Origin: CAYUVH01 sp964448135 | GTDB lineage: Bacteria > Verrucomicrobiota > Verrucomicrobiia > Limisphaerales > UBA8199 | DNA length: 64,000 bases | Direction: 5' to 3' | Assembly: GCA_964448135.1 (NCBI GenBank) | Contig: CAYUVH010000067.1 | Span: 8,205 to 72,204 of the forward strand | In this document: one piece after another, positions 28,409-38,057 of the stretch | Layout: the number at the start of each line of letters is the position of its first letter | Numbering within the stretch: the stretch's first letter is position 1 | Position numbers and translations under genes: made by a program | The notes under the pieces: generated by a model | What the model was told of the DNA's origin: nothing | Seen by the model: the letters and a program-made list of their open reading frames with translations, nothing else | Databases searched by the model: none

Positions 28409-29344
28409 TCAACCTTTGCGCCGCCGCCGGTACTCGCGGGGAGACATCCCCTGGATGGAGCGGAAAACCCGTGAAAAATAAAAGGGATCCTCGTAACTGA
28501 GGCGGGCGGCGATGCTTTTGATGGGCCAGTCGGTGGTGTCCAACCACTGGCAGGCCTGGTGAATTCGCAACCGGGACATAAACTCCATGCACGAACAGCC
28601 GTTTTCCTGGCCAAACAGCACGTTGAAATAGGATGGGGTGAGGCCGGCCAGATTGGCCAGGGTTTGCAAGCGCAATGGTTTGTCCAGGTGCTGCTTCATG
28701 TACGCGATGCACTGGGCGATCTTTTGCCTGGTATCCGGGGTGTTGCGCCAGTTTTCCCGCGCGCGCCAGATCATCAGGCTGATGAGATAACCGAGCATCC
28801 GCGAAGCGTGCAGCATCTGGAACGGGGCGTAGCCATGCTCCAGCACATCCAGCAGATCCTCGAAAACCGCCAGCAATTGCGGGTCTTCGCCCAGCTTGAG
28901 CACCGCTTGCTCAAGCTGAACTCCCAACTCGGGAAGCAACAGGCGGACATCCTCGCCCGTCACATGAAACCACAGGATGGTCCACGGCCGGGCATCGTCC
29001 GCCCCATAAGCATGCGGCTCGTTGGGGGGTATCACCAGCAGATCCCCCGGAACCACCTCGTGGCGCTGATTGCTTAACTCGCACCAACCCCGGCCCTTGG
29101 TACAGTAAATAAATATGGCTTGATCGACCCCCTTTTCGCGCTGAAACCAGTGGCCGTGGGCCATGGGAAAAAACCCGATGTCCGTCGGGATCAGCCGACC
29201 GATGAGGGGCATTTTGAGCAACTGTGTGACTACATTGTGCGGCAAGACCACAATGCGTTGCCCCGCAAACCCTTCCGCACGGTGGGTCGAATCGGAATGG
29301 CTTCTTTTGGAAAAAGCTTCGGGCATTGCGATCATCCCGGCCAA
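28409..29344 (-). CDS. AraC-family transcriptional regulator
   Basis: 311 residues. The N-terminal cupin sensor (about 40-170) has the family's hallmark GDLLVIPPNEPHAYGAD and WFHVTG; the C-terminal ~100 residues carry two helix-turn-helices (LQTLANLAGLTPSYFNVLF; IKSIAARLSYEDPFYFSRVF) and the PREYR ending. It is cytoplasmic, binds DNA, and typically activates sugar-use genes on ligand binding. It lies 70 bases downstream of the GH27 alpha-galactosidase and upstream of the pseudopilin/LamG pair, so either may be its target. The start could be the ATG at 29344 or Met residues 4 or 7. Confidence 0.93.
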   Translation of the reverse strand: MAGMIAMPEAFSKRSHSDSTHRAEGFAGQRIVVLPHNVVTQLLKMPLIGRLIPTDIGFFPMAHGHWFQREKGVDQAIFIYCTKGRGWCELSNQRHEVVPGDLLVIPPNEPHAYGADDARPWTILWFHVTGEDVRLLLPELGVQLEQAVLKLGEDPQLLAVFEDLLDVLEHGYAPFQMLHASRMLGYLISLMIWRARENWRNTPDTRQKIAQCIAYMKQHLDKPLRLQTLANLAGLTPSYFNVLFGQENGCSCMEFMSRLRIHQACQWLDTTDWPIKSIAARLSYEDPFYFSRVFRSIQGMSPREYRRRRKG

Positions 29345-29414
29345 TCATAAACCCCAAAACCGATGGGCGGTCTTGGTGTTTCCAGAGATTGCGTTTGGTT
29401 TTTTGAGAAACCGC

Positions 29415-31376
29415 CTACTTTCGGGTCGTGATGCGAACCAGGAACACTCCGTGTCGGGGAATGGTTTTTGAAAGATGATTTTCGAATTCGCCTAAATCAG
29501 CCTGGCGCCATAGATCACGAACTTGATGTTTCCCGGCAAGGTCCAGCGATCCCCACTCCGCCGTAACCTCCGCTTCCGTTTCCCCCTGGTTGGCCAGCCC
29601 CACCGCCACGCTGCCATCGGCCAGTTGCTTCACCATGATGAATCGGTCATCGTCCAGCCGGATCACCCGGGCGCACTCTCCGAGGGGATCCTGGTCCACC
29701 TCGATCACCTCCGGATTGCACAGCACATTCAGCGTGAATTCGTCCAACTGGGTCATGTCGCCGCTGTAAAAAAGCGGCGAGGCCATCAGACACCAAAGCG
29801 ACATGAAGGAATACTGTTCCGTGGGTGTGAGCGGACAAGGCACCGGACCCTTGGAACTCCCGATGAATCCAATCTGGACATAATCCGGATCGTTCCAGGC
29901 CCCGGGTTTCTGCCAGTCGCGGTGCTCGCAGTTTTTCAGGGCGACCCCGAAAATGTTGTTCAATTCGTTCCCCAAGTCCCCGGAAGTCCGCCAGGAATGG
30001 CCGCCCACCTCGGCGCCCCATTGCCAGACGTCGCCCATGCCATACTGGCAGAGATTGAAGACGAAATCCCGCCGCTGCTGTTTTAACAGATCGCCCATCA
30101 GGACGTAGGGCTGCTTCATCTGCGCCAGGCTGGGCGGGTTGCTGGCGATCACGTTGTAGCTGCACCAGTCGTACTTCAGAAAATCAAAACCCCAATCCGC
30201 AAACAGCTTCGCATCCTGCGCTTCGTGGCCGTAAGCGCCGGCGAAACCCGCGCAGGTCTTGCGGCCGGGCGACGTGTAAAGCCCGGCTTTCAACCCTTTC
30301 GCATGGATGTAATCCGCGAGCCCCATCATGTCCGGAAAGTATTTATTGGGCAGCAGTTCGCCGCGGGCATCGCGAAACGGCCCGTTGCGGAGCGGGTCTT
30401 TGTTTTTTTCCGCGTTCATCCAGCAATCGTCAATGTTCACATATTCGTAACCCACGTCCGCCATCCCGCTGCGGACCATGGTATCGGCGGCTTCGCGCAT
30501 GAGCTTGTCGCTCACGTTGTCGTAATAGGCATACCAGTCGTTGAATCCCATGGACGGGGTCAGCGAGAGTTTATCCCCGCTCACGATTTTGAATTCGCGC
30601 TGATCGGTCCCGCGCGAGTTCTTTGCATGCAAAACGACCCGGTACTCGCCCCGCGGAGGAGTGGTCCCGGATAGGATGCCTTTCTCCGCATCCAGCTTCA
30701 GGCCCGTCGGGAGATTTTCGGCGGTGAAGATCATCGGGCGTTCGCCCTGCGCTGGGATGCGATGGAGGAAAGGATTTCCCGGGCGCGCGCCGTAAATCTT
30801 CGGGCCGTTCAACCGCGGGGCGGGACCGGGTTTGGGCGTCAGCACATATGCCGGTTCCGGCTTGGGCACGAACGCCGCCGGCTTGTCGCCGTTGACCACA
30901 AAACGCGCGTTTGCCCAGTCCGCGTGGTCAAAAGTGCCGCCGTCGCCGGCATCGGTGACTTTCAAGGTCAGCAGTTTCACCCCGTGCAAATCCACATCCA
31001 CTTCCTTCGGCGGGGTGTTGGAACGCATCACACCGGAGTCAAAAACCTTCTTGCGATCGGCCAGCACCTGGAAGACTACCGAGCCGGGTCCGTTGGCGGA
31101 ATCGTCCAAGCCCACCGTGGCCTGAAAACGCTCCGCGCCGTTGACCGAAACGTGGTAGGTGCCCATGGCGTGCGTGCCCACCCCCCGCTCGAATTTTTGT
31201 CCGAGCAAAGACAGCGGCTTCTTGCTCACGGACAGTTTGGCCTGTGGTTTGCCCCATCCCTGCTGCATGGACGAAAGCTCGAGCTCGTCGAGCCAGACCG
31301 TCTCCGCACCGCGGGAATCTAAAACGCTTCCCACCAGAAACAGGACGCAGAAGAATTTGCCAGAATTGGAATTCAT
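29415..31376 (-). CDS. Secreted NPCBM-GH27 alpha-galactosidase
   Basis: 653 residues with a signal peptide (FFCVLFLVGSVLDSRGA). Order: NPCBM carbohydrate-binding domain (~25-160; FERGVGTHAMGTYHV), putative Ig-like domain (~195-265), then the GH27 barrel from SMGFNDWYAYYDNV. The nucleophile is D403 in FLKYDWCSY and the acid/base D467 in WRTSGDLGNE, both in the usual GH27 context; INIDDCW-like VNIDDCWM is also present. GH27 enzymes are retaining alpha-galactosidases or alpha-N-acetylgalactosaminidases. The C-terminal beta domain ends at HGVFLVRI. Divergent from the DUF5107/MFS unit and next to an AraC regulator, consistent with a regulated alpha-galactoside locus. Confidence 0.94.
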   Translation of the reverse strand: MNSNSGKFFCVLFLVGSVLDSRGAETVWLDELELSSMQQGWGKPQAKLSVSKKPLSLLGQKFERGVGTHAMGTYHVSVNGAERFQATVGLDDSANGPGSVVFQVLADRKKVFDSGVMRSNTPPKEVDVDLHGVKLLTLKVTDAGDGGTFDHADWANARFVVNGDKPAAFVPKPEPAYVLTPKPGPAPRLNGPKIYGARPGNPFLHRIPAQGERPMIFTAENLPTGLKLDAEKGILSGTTPPRGEYRVVLHAKNSRGTDQREFKIVSGDKLSLTPSMGFNDWYAYYDNVSDKLMREAADTMVRSGMADVGYEYVNIDDCWMNAEKNKDPLRNGPFRDARGELLPNKYFPDMMGLADYIHAKGLKAGLYTSPGRKTCAGFAGAYGHEAQDAKLFADWGFDFLKYDWCSYNVIASNPPSLAQMKQPYVLMGDLLKQQRRDFVFNLCQYGMGDVWQWGAEVGGHSWRTSGDLGNELNNIFGVALKNCEHRDWQKPGAWNDPDYVQIGFIGSSKGPVPCPLTPTEQYSFMSLWCLMASPLFYSGDMTQLDEFTLNVLCNPEVIEVDQDPLGECARVIRLDDDRFIMVKQLADGSVAVGLANQGETEAEVTAEWGSLDLAGKHQVRDLWRQADLGEFENHLSKTIPRHGVFLVRITTRK

Positions 31377-31622
31377 AGCTTCTTTCGAATTGAGTCTAAG
31401 ATCTGAGTCGTCTGTCTGCGCGGCGGCTCAGGCTGCCCCCATTGTGGCCGGGCCGCCTGCCGACAGAATGGAGCATCCGGCGAAAAACATGGAGAATTTC
31501 TTGATGCGATAGACCGGAGTTGATTATCCGCGTCCCTCGGAACCATGCTGCCTTCATTCGCGCCGCGACTCGCTGCGCCCGGACCGCGTTGCCGCCGCAT
31601 GCCCGGTTGGGTCAACAACACG

Positions 31623-34600
31623 ATGGCAAATCTAAATACATCCGTCACCGTTCGTCGCGGCTCGCTTTTGCTTCCCACCTGGCTCCCCGCGCCGCCGGAC
31701 AAAAACCCGATGTTTCTCGAAAAGCGGGTCTACCAGGGGAGCAGCGGCAAGGTTTATCCCCTCCCCTTCACCGATCGCATCGCCGAACGCCCGGTGAGCC
31801 GCCGGTGGCGGGCCATCTGGATTGAAAACCGTTTTCTGAAGGTCCTGATTCTTCCCGAGCTCGGCGGACGCATTCATGCCATCTTCGACAAGACCAGTGG
31901 CTGCGACCTCATCTACAATCAGCACGTCATCAAGCCCGCCCTCGTGGGGCTGGCGGGACCGTGGATTTCCGGCGGCATTGAGTTCAACTGGCCCCAGCAC
32001 CATCGGCCCGCGACTTTTCTCCCCGTGGATTATGAAGGCGAACGCCACGCCGACGGCTCGACCACCATCTGGTGCAGCGATCACGATCCCCTCGCGCGGA
32101 TGAAGGGCATGCACGGCGTCTGCCTGCACCCGGACCGGGCCTGGGTGGAGCTGAAAGTCCGGGCCTACAACCGCACCCCCCTGGCCCAGACATTTCTTTG
32201 GTGGGCCAATGTGGCCACCCGCGTGCATGAGTCCTACCAAAGCTTTTTTCCACCTGACGTCTATTACGTGGCCGATCACGCGCGCCGCTCGATGAGCGAA
32301 TATCCCCTCGCGCAGGGAAGTTATTACGGCGTGAACTATGGCGCGCGTGGGCGTCGGGGGATTCCGGCCGGGGAAATCCCTTCGCAATTCGTGCCCCCTC
32401 ACGCCGGCGGCCAGGCTCCCGTGGCTTACGCGGCCAATGACCTTTCTTTCTACGCGAACATCCCGACGCCTTGCAGCTACATGTGCATGGGAAGCCGCGA
32501 AGACTTCTTCGGCGGCTATGACCACGCGGCGCAAGTCGGCATCATTCACGTCGCCAACCACCACGTCTCGCCCGGCAAGAAACAGTGGACTTGGGGAAAT
32601 CATGATTTTGGCTATGCCTGGGACCGCAACCTGACGGAACACGACCGCCAGGGTGAGTACGGGCCTTACATCGAAATCATGGCGGGGGTCTACACGGATA
32701 ATCAGCCCGATTTCAGTTTTCTACAACCGGGTGAGACAAAGACCTGGAGCCAGTATTGGTATCCGATCCATAAAATCGGACCCGCGCAGCACGCAAATCT
32801 GCAGGCGGCCTTGAGCCTGTCGCTGGGCCGCCGCGAAATTTCCCTCGGCGTGGCAGTGACTCGCGAAGTTCCCCGCGCGATCATCCGCTTTGAACGCGTG
32901 GGAGCTGCCACCCGCGCGGAATGGAGAGCGAATCTGTCGCCCGGCCAACCCTTTCTGCTCAAAATTCCGCAGCCAGCCCAGCCTTGGACCGCCGGCCGCA
33001 TGGTCGTCCGTGTTCTGGAAGACCGCGGCCGGGAGATCCTCACTTACCGCCCGCAAGCGCGAGTGGGCGGTAAAGTGCCCCCGGCTGCCACCGAACCTTT
33101 GGCGCCGCGCCAGATCGCCAGCGCTGACGAACTGTACGTCACTGGTTTGCATCTGGATCAGTACCGGCACGCCACGCGGTGTCCGACGCTTTACTGGCGG
33201 GAAGCATTGCGCCGCGACCCGCTGGATTCCCGTTGCAACACCGCTCTCGGGCTCTGGCATTTCAAGCGCGGGGAATTCGCGCTCGCGGAAAAGCACTTCC
33301 GGACCGCCATTCAACGGCTGACCCGGCGCAACGCGAATCCGGCCGACGGAGAACCGTTCTACCATCTCGGATTGACGCTCCGTCAGTTGGGGCGCGACGA
33401 CGATGCCTATGCGGCTCTCTACAAGGCGACCTGGAATCAAGCCTGGGCTGCCGCCGGTTACCACGCCCTCGCGGAACTGGATTGCCGCCGCGGCGACTTT
33501 GCCACGGCGCTGGAGCACTTGAATCGCTCCCTGCGTCTCGATACCGACAACCTTCGCGCGCGAAACTTGAAAACCGTCGTTTTGCAAAAACTTGGCCGCG
33601 CCCGCGAAGCCGCGACGCTGCTGCGCGAAACCCTCGCGCTGGATCCGCTCGATTGGTGGGCGCGAAGTTTAAAAGGGTTGGCGCTTGCGTGTGATCTCCA
33701 GACTCGGCTTGATCTGGCGCACGATTGCGCCCGGGCGGGACTTTATCTCGAAGGCATCCAAATGCTCGGTTCTTCCCACGCGAAACGGGGGGAACTGCCC
33801 GATCAAAGCTGGGGCGCCGAACCGTTGGTGTACTACACCCTCGGCTGGCTCGAGCAAAAGCTTGGCCGAACCGCCGCCGCCCTGCGGCATTTCCGGCGGG
33901 CGGCCGCTACGCCGCCGGATTACTGCTTCCCCGCGCGACTCGAAGAAATCGCCATTCTCGAGTCGGTCATGGCCGCCAATCCGCGCGACTCCAAAGCCCC
34001 CTACTACCTGGGCAATTTGTTTTACGACCGGCGACGACACGCCGAAGCCATTCGCTTGTGGGAAAAATCCGCGAACCTCAACCGCCGCTTCTCCGTCGTC
34101 TGGCGAAACCTGGGCATCGGTTATTTTAACATCTTCAGGCACGCGCAGGCGGCCCGAACTGCTTATGACCGGGCCTTCCGGGCGAACCTTCGCGACGCGC
34201 GTTTGTTGTATGAGCGGGATCAACTCTGGAAGCGGCTGGGCGAAAAACCGGCTCGCCGGTTGCGCGAGCTGGCGCGGCACCCGCACCTCGTGCGACAAAG
34301 AGACGACCTCACCGTCGAGTTGTGCGCGCTGTACAATCAGACCGGGCGGCCTGAGCAGGCTTTGGCGCTCGTGAGCTCAAGAAATTTCCAACCCTGGGAG
34401 GGCGGAGAAGGCGGCCCGTTGGGACAGCACGTTCGTTCGCATCTCGCGCTGGGTTGCCGCGCGCTCGCCGCCGGCGACGCCACCCGCGCCAGCGAATGCT
34501 TCCGGGCCGCCTTGACGGCCCCGCTGAATCTGGGCGAAGCGAAGCACCTGCTCGCCAACCAGAGTGACCTCCATTACTGGCTCGGCTGCGCCTTCGGAAA

Positions 34601-35027
34601 ACTCGGCGATCCGGAACGAGCTCGCGCACACTGGCTTGCCGCCGCCACCTTCAAGGGCGATTTCCAGGAAATGAGCACGCGCGCTTTCAGCGAAATGACT
34701 TATTACTCGGCGCGGTCGTGGGAGCAGCTCGGGCAGCGGGGAAAAGCAAAAAATCTTTTTCGCGCCCTGCTTCTTTATGCGGAAAAGCTCGCGAAAAGTC
34801 CGGCCAGGATCGATTATTTCGCCACCTCCCTGCCCGCCATGCTGTTGTTCAATGAGGATTTGAAATTCCGCCAGCAGACCACCGCCTTGTTCCTGCAGGC
34901 GCAGGCGCACTTCGGCTTGGGCAACACCCGGCCGGCAAAGGCATTACTGCGAACCGTCCTTCGGCGCGATCCCAACCATGCGCTGGCCGTTGATTTCGCC
35001 CGGCAAAACCACCGAACCATCCTGTGA
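31623..35027 (+). CDS. DUF5107-type mutarotase-fold domain plus TPR repeats
   Basis: 1134 residues from the ATG at 31623 (MANLNTSVTVRRG); an ATG 78 bases earlier would add a Pro/Arg-rich stretch. Residues ~1-400 resemble DUF5107: ILPELGGRIHAIFDKTSG, GGIEFNWPQHHRP, YESYQ-like HESYQSFFPPDVYYVADH, a beta-sandwich related to galactose mutarotase-like folds. From ~500 on there are many tetratricopeptide units (RGEFALAEKHFRTA, RGDFATALEHLNRSL, LFYDRRRHAEAIRLWEKS). There is no signal peptide. Function is not established; the family is common beside sugar transporters and glycosidases. It is coupled to the next gene, a sugar porter, by a GTGA overlap. Confidence 0.85.
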   Translation: MANLNTSVTVRRGSLLLPTWLPAPPDKNPMFLEKRVYQGSSGKVYPLPFTDRIAERPVSRRWRAIWIENRFLKVLILPELGGRIHAIFDKTSGCDLIYNQHVIKPALVGLAGPWISGGIEFNWPQHHRPATFLPVDYEGERHADGSTTIWCSDHDPLARMKGMHGVCLHPDRAWVELKVRAYNRTPLAQTFLWWANVATRVHESYQSFFPPDVYYVADHARRSMSEYPLAQGSYYGVNYGARGRRGIPAGEIPSQFVPPHAGGQAPVAYAANDLSFYANIPTPCSYMCMGSREDFFGGYDHAAQVGIIHVANHHVSPGKKQWTWGNHDFGYAWDRNLTEHDRQGEYGPYIEIMAGVYTDNQPDFSFLQPGETKTWSQYWYPIHKIGPAQHANLQAALSLSLGRREISLGVAVTREVPRAIIRFERVGAATRAEWRANLSPGQPFLLKIPQPAQPWTAGRMVVRVLEDRGREILTYRPQARVGGKVPPAATEPLAPRQIASADELYVTGLHLDQYRHATRCPTLYWREALRRDPLDSRCNTALGLWHFKRGEFALAEKHFRTAIQRLTRRNANPADGEPFYHLGLTLRQLGRDDDAYAALYKATWNQAWAAAGYHALAELDCRRGDFATALEHLNRSLRLDTDNLRARNLKTVVLQKLGRAREAATLLRETLALDPLDWWARSLKGLALACDLQTRLDLAHDCARAGLYLEGIQMLGSSHAKRGELPDQSWGAEPLVYYTLGWLEQKLGRTAAALRHFRRAAATPPDYCFPARLEEIAILESVMAANPRDSKAPYYLGNLFYDRRRHAEAIRLWEKSANLNRRFSVVWRNLGIGYFNIFRHAQAARTAYDRAFRANLRDARLLYERDQLWKRLGEKPARRLRELARHPHLVRQRDDLTVELCALYNQTGRPEQALALVSSRNFQPWEGGEGGPLGQHVRSHLALGCRALAAGDATRASECFRAALTAPLNLGEAKHLLANQSDLHYWLGCAFGKLGDPERARAHWLAAATFKGDFQEMSTRAFSEMTYYSARSWEQLGQRGKAKNLFRALLLYAEKLAKSPARIDYFATSLPAMLLFNEDLKFRQQTTALFLQAQAHFGLGNTRPAKALLRTVLRRDPNHALAVDFARQNHRTIL

Positions 35028-36445
35028 TCACCACCCCCTCGAATCCCCGGACCCACATCCCGGCCGATTACAATCTCCGCTACGTGTGGCTCATCGCTTC
35101 CGTCGCGGCCATGGGTGGCTTGCTGTTCGGCTGGGATTGGGTCGTGGTGGGTGGGGCCAAGCCCTTCTTTCAAAGGTATTTTGAACTTACGAGCGAAAGG
35201 CAGATCGGGTGGGCCAACAGTTGCGCGCTGATCGGATGCTTGTTCGGGGCGTTGATGGCCGGAGGGCTGAGCGACAAATTTGGACGCAAACGGTTGCTGA
35301 TTTTATCCGCCCTTCTTTTTGCCATCACCTCGCTGGGCAACGCCCTGGCTCATACCTTTTCCGTGTTCATCACCTGGCGCATCCTCGGCGGTGTGGCCAT
35401 CGGCCTCGCCTCGAGCCTGTCGCCGATGTACATCTCGGAAATCGCCCCGGCCCAAATGCGCGGGAAGCTCGTTTCCATCAACCAGCTCACCGTCGTGGTG
35501 GGCATCCTCCTCGCGCAAGTGATCAATTGGGCGCTGGTGCGCGAACTCCCCGCGGGCGCAACCGACGAATTCATCAAGAGTTCCTGGTTTGGCCAGCAAG
35601 GCTGGCGCTGGATGTTCGGGCTAACCGCCGTGCCCTCGCTGTTTTTTCTCATCGCCATGTTTCTCGTTCCCGAGAGCCCCCGCTGGCTGGCCAAAAACGG
35701 ACGCTCCGGCGACGCGCGGCAACTATTGGCGAAAATCGGCGGCCACGATTACGCGAATGCCGCCATCGGCGAAATCAATTCCACGCTCTCGAGCGAGGAA
35801 ATCCAACACGTGCGATTCGCCGACCTCCTCGAACCCCGGATGCGCAAAGTGCTCGTGCTGGGCATCGTGCTGGCGGTGTTCCAACAATGGTGCGGCATTA
35901 ATTCCATTTTCAACTACGCCGAGGAAATCTTCCGCGCCGCCGGCTACGATATCTCCACCGTGCTGAAGAATATCGCCTGGACCGGCTCGGTGAACCTGAT
36001 TTTTACCATCGTGGCGCTGAACCTGGTGGATCGCGCTGGGCGGCGCCCGCTGATGCTATTTGGCGCCGCGGGCCTGGCGATCACCTACACGGTGATGGGC
36101 TTTTGCTATGCCAGCCACGTCCAGGGCCTTCCGGTACTCCTGTTGGTATTGGTCGCGATCGGCGGCTATGCGATGTCGCTCGCGCCGGTGACCTGGGTGG
36201 TCATTTCGGAAATCTTTCCCAACCGCATCCGCGGCGCCGCAATGTCAGTGGCTGTGACCGCCCTTTGGATTGCGTGCTTCATCCTGACCTACACGTTTCC
36301 CCTGCTCAATGCGAAGCTGGGTCCGGCCGGCACCTTCTGGCTGTATGCGGGAATTTGCGTGGCGGGCTTCATCTTTATTTTCGCGAAACTCCCCGAGACG
36401 AAAGGCAAATCCCTCGAACAGATCGAACGCGAGCTCGTGGATTAG
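35024..36445 (+). CDS. MFS sugar-porter family transporter
   Basis: 473 residues, GTG start overlapping the upstream TGA. Twelve hydrophobic helices and the full set of sugar-porter signatures: LLFGWDWVVVGGA in helix 1, DKFGRKRLLI after helix 2, PESPRWLAKNGR before the central loop, a QQWCGINSIFNYAEEIF helix 7, DRAGRRPLML and the C-terminal PETKGKSLEQIE. These carriers import hexoses or related sugars by H+ symport or facilitated diffusion. Sharing an overlap with the DUF5107/TPR gene implies joint expression; the substrate is not determinable from sequence. Confidence 0.95.
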   Translation: MITTPSNPRTHIPADYNLRYVWLIASVAAMGGLLFGWDWVVVGGAKPFFQRYFELTSERQIGWANSCALIGCLFGALMAGGLSDKFGRKRLLILSALLFAITSLGNALAHTFSVFITWRILGGVAIGLASSLSPMYISEIAPAQMRGKLVSINQLTVVVGILLAQVINWALVRELPAGATDEFIKSSWFGQQGWRWMFGLTAVPSLFFLIAMFLVPESPRWLAKNGRSGDARQLLAKIGGHDYANAAIGEINSTLSSEEIQHVRFADLLEPRMRKVLVLGIVLAVFQQWCGINSIFNYAEEIFRAAGYDISTVLKNIAWTGSVNLIFTIVALNLVDRAGRRPLMLFGAAGLAITYTVMGFCYASHVQGLPVLLLVLVAIGGYAMSLAPVTWVVISEIFPNRIRGAAMSVAVTALWIACFILTYTFPLLNAKLGPAGTFWLYAGICVAGFIFIFAKLPETKGKSLEQIERELVD

Positions 36446-36549
36446 CTTGCTCGTGGTCCCCGGCGAATGAAGCCCGTGGGGTGGGAACGCACTCACGGCG
36501 CAAACTCATTTTTGTGTGCTCTCGCCATCCGGCCCGCTAAAATCCCGGC

Positions 36550-37986
36550 GTGCCCGAAAAGTCCAATTCTCCCGGCGTGCCGCTGAACCGCTTTGAGGCG
36601 CTCGATGCGTTGCGCGGACTGGCCATCCTCGGGATGGTTCTCTCCGGCAACCTTCCCTTTGGCACAAAAAGTCTTCCGGCGTGGATGTACCATGCGCAGT
36701 GCCCGCCACCGAGCCACGAATTCGTGGACAACCTGCCTGGCATCACCTGGGTGGATCTGGTCTTCCCCATCTTTCTATTTTCGCTCGGCGCGGCCATTCC
36801 GCTCGCGTTAAACCGGCGCGTCGAGGCGGGCGCGGGCAAATCACAGATCGCGTTGTTCATCGCCGAACGCGGTCTGCTGCTGGCTTTCTTCGCGCTGTAC
36901 GTGGACGCAATCCGCCCCGGCGTCATTTTGGATCCGCCCAGGACCTGGACCTGGCTCGTCGGACTGCTCGGCTTCCTTTTGCTTTTTCCGATTCTCTCGC
37001 GGTTGCCGGCGAAGTGGCCGGCGGTTTACCGCTGGGGGATTCGCGCGGCGGGATGGCTGGGCGCGATTGCCCTGCTGTCCACGCTCAGATATCCCAACGG
37101 CAGCGGGTTCTCCCTCGGCCGCTCAGACATCATCATCGTGGTCCTGGCCAACGTCGCGGTGTTCGGCACCCTCCTTTGGTGGCTCACGCGCGCGAACCTC
37201 CTGCTGCGCCTCGGCGTTCTGGCCATTTTGTTCGCGGTGCGGCTTTCCAATCGGCCACATCCGTTCGAAGGCTGGGTGCACGACGTCTGGCAATGGTCGC
37301 CCGCCCCCTGGATCTACCAGCTCTATTACCTGCAATATCTCTTCATCGTCGTCCCCGGCACCATTGCCGGCGATTTGATAGTGCAATGGCAGAAGACGCC
37401 GACCCTGGCCTCCTCCAACTCCTGGTCTGCCGCGAAAATGGCGACCCTCGCAGCTCTCATGCTCGCGCTCGTTGTTGAAATGCTGATCGGTCTGAAATGT
37501 CGCTGGGTGGCCGGCACGGTGCTGCTCACCGCAGCCTTGTGCGCCCTTGGTTACAGCTTGATGGCCAGACCGGTCACTCCACGGGAACAACTGTTCAAGA
37601 AATTGTTTTCGTGGGCCATCTTCTGGCTCGCCCTCGGGCTTTGTTTCGAACCTTACGAAGGCGGCATCAAAAAGGATCATCCCACGCTGAGCTATTATTT
37701 CGTGACCTCCGGCCTGGCGATCTGCCTACTGATTGCATTCACCATCGCCTTGGATCGCTATCGGCGCGGGTTCCGGCTGCTCATCGACAACGGCCAGAAT
37801 CCCATGCTTGCCTACGCGGGCATCAACAACCTGGTTCATCCCCTGCTCGCGCTGACCGGGATCACCACGCTGCTGGGTACCATGACCGCGCCCTGGCTGG
37901 GATTTCTCCGCGGAGTCATCATCACCTTGCTGCTCGCCCTCGCGGTGAGCGCCTTCACCCGGGCCAGGATCCTCTGGCGCTCCTAG
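36550..37986 (+). CDS. DUF5009/HGSNAT-like membrane acyltransferase
   Basis: 478 residues with about ten or eleven hydrophobic helices and a GTG start. The N-terminal ALDALRGLAILGMVLSGN motif is the signature of the DUF5009/heparan-alpha-glucosaminide N-acetyltransferase-like group, followed by ITWVDLVFPIFLFSLGAAIP and, near the end, NGQNPMLAYAGINNLV. The eukaryotic relatives transfer an acetyl group across the membrane onto glucosamine residues; bacterial substrates are unknown. It follows the MFS gene by 104 bases and probably belongs to the same unit. Acetylation of a cell-surface or periplasmic sugar is inference. Confidence 0.85.
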   Translation: MPEKSNSPGVPLNRFEALDALRGLAILGMVLSGNLPFGTKSLPAWMYHAQCPPPSHEFVDNLPGITWVDLVFPIFLFSLGAAIPLALNRRVEAGAGKSQIALFIAERGLLLAFFALYVDAIRPGVILDPPRTWTWLVGLLGFLLLFPILSRLPAKWPAVYRWGIRAAGWLGAIALLSTLRYPNGSGFSLGRSDIIIVVLANVAVFGTLLWWLTRANLLLRLGVLAILFAVRLSNRPHPFEGWVHDVWQWSPAPWIYQLYYLQYLFIVVPGTIAGDLIVQWQKTPTLASSNSWSAAKMATLAALMLALVVEMLIGLKCRWVAGTVLLTAALCALGYSLMARPVTPREQLFKKLFSWAIFWLALGLCFEPYEGGIKKDHPTLSYYFVTSGLAICLLIAFTIALDRYRRGFRLLIDNGQNPMLAYAGINNLVHPLLALTGITTLLGTMTAPWLGFLRGVIITLLLALAVSAFTRARILWRS

Positions 37987-37994
37987 CTCAGGAC

Positions 37995-38034
37995 AAAAAA
38001 GTGCCCGCCGTCGGGAAGTTCGAACGGCGGGCAC
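37995..38034 (-). terminator. Intrinsic terminator, minus-strand direction
   Basis: Perfect 11-bp stem GTGCCCGCCGT (38001-38011) with ACGGCGGGCAC (38024-38034), 12-base loop. The A6 tract at 37995-38000 becomes a U-run after the stem when read on the minus strand, so it ends the transcript of the exoprotein gene at 38058-41915. It may also serve the converging DUF5009 gene, whose stop lies 8 bases before the A-tract. Confidence 0.85.
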
Positions 38035-38057
38035 GCTTTGCCTGCAGACGGGAAACT

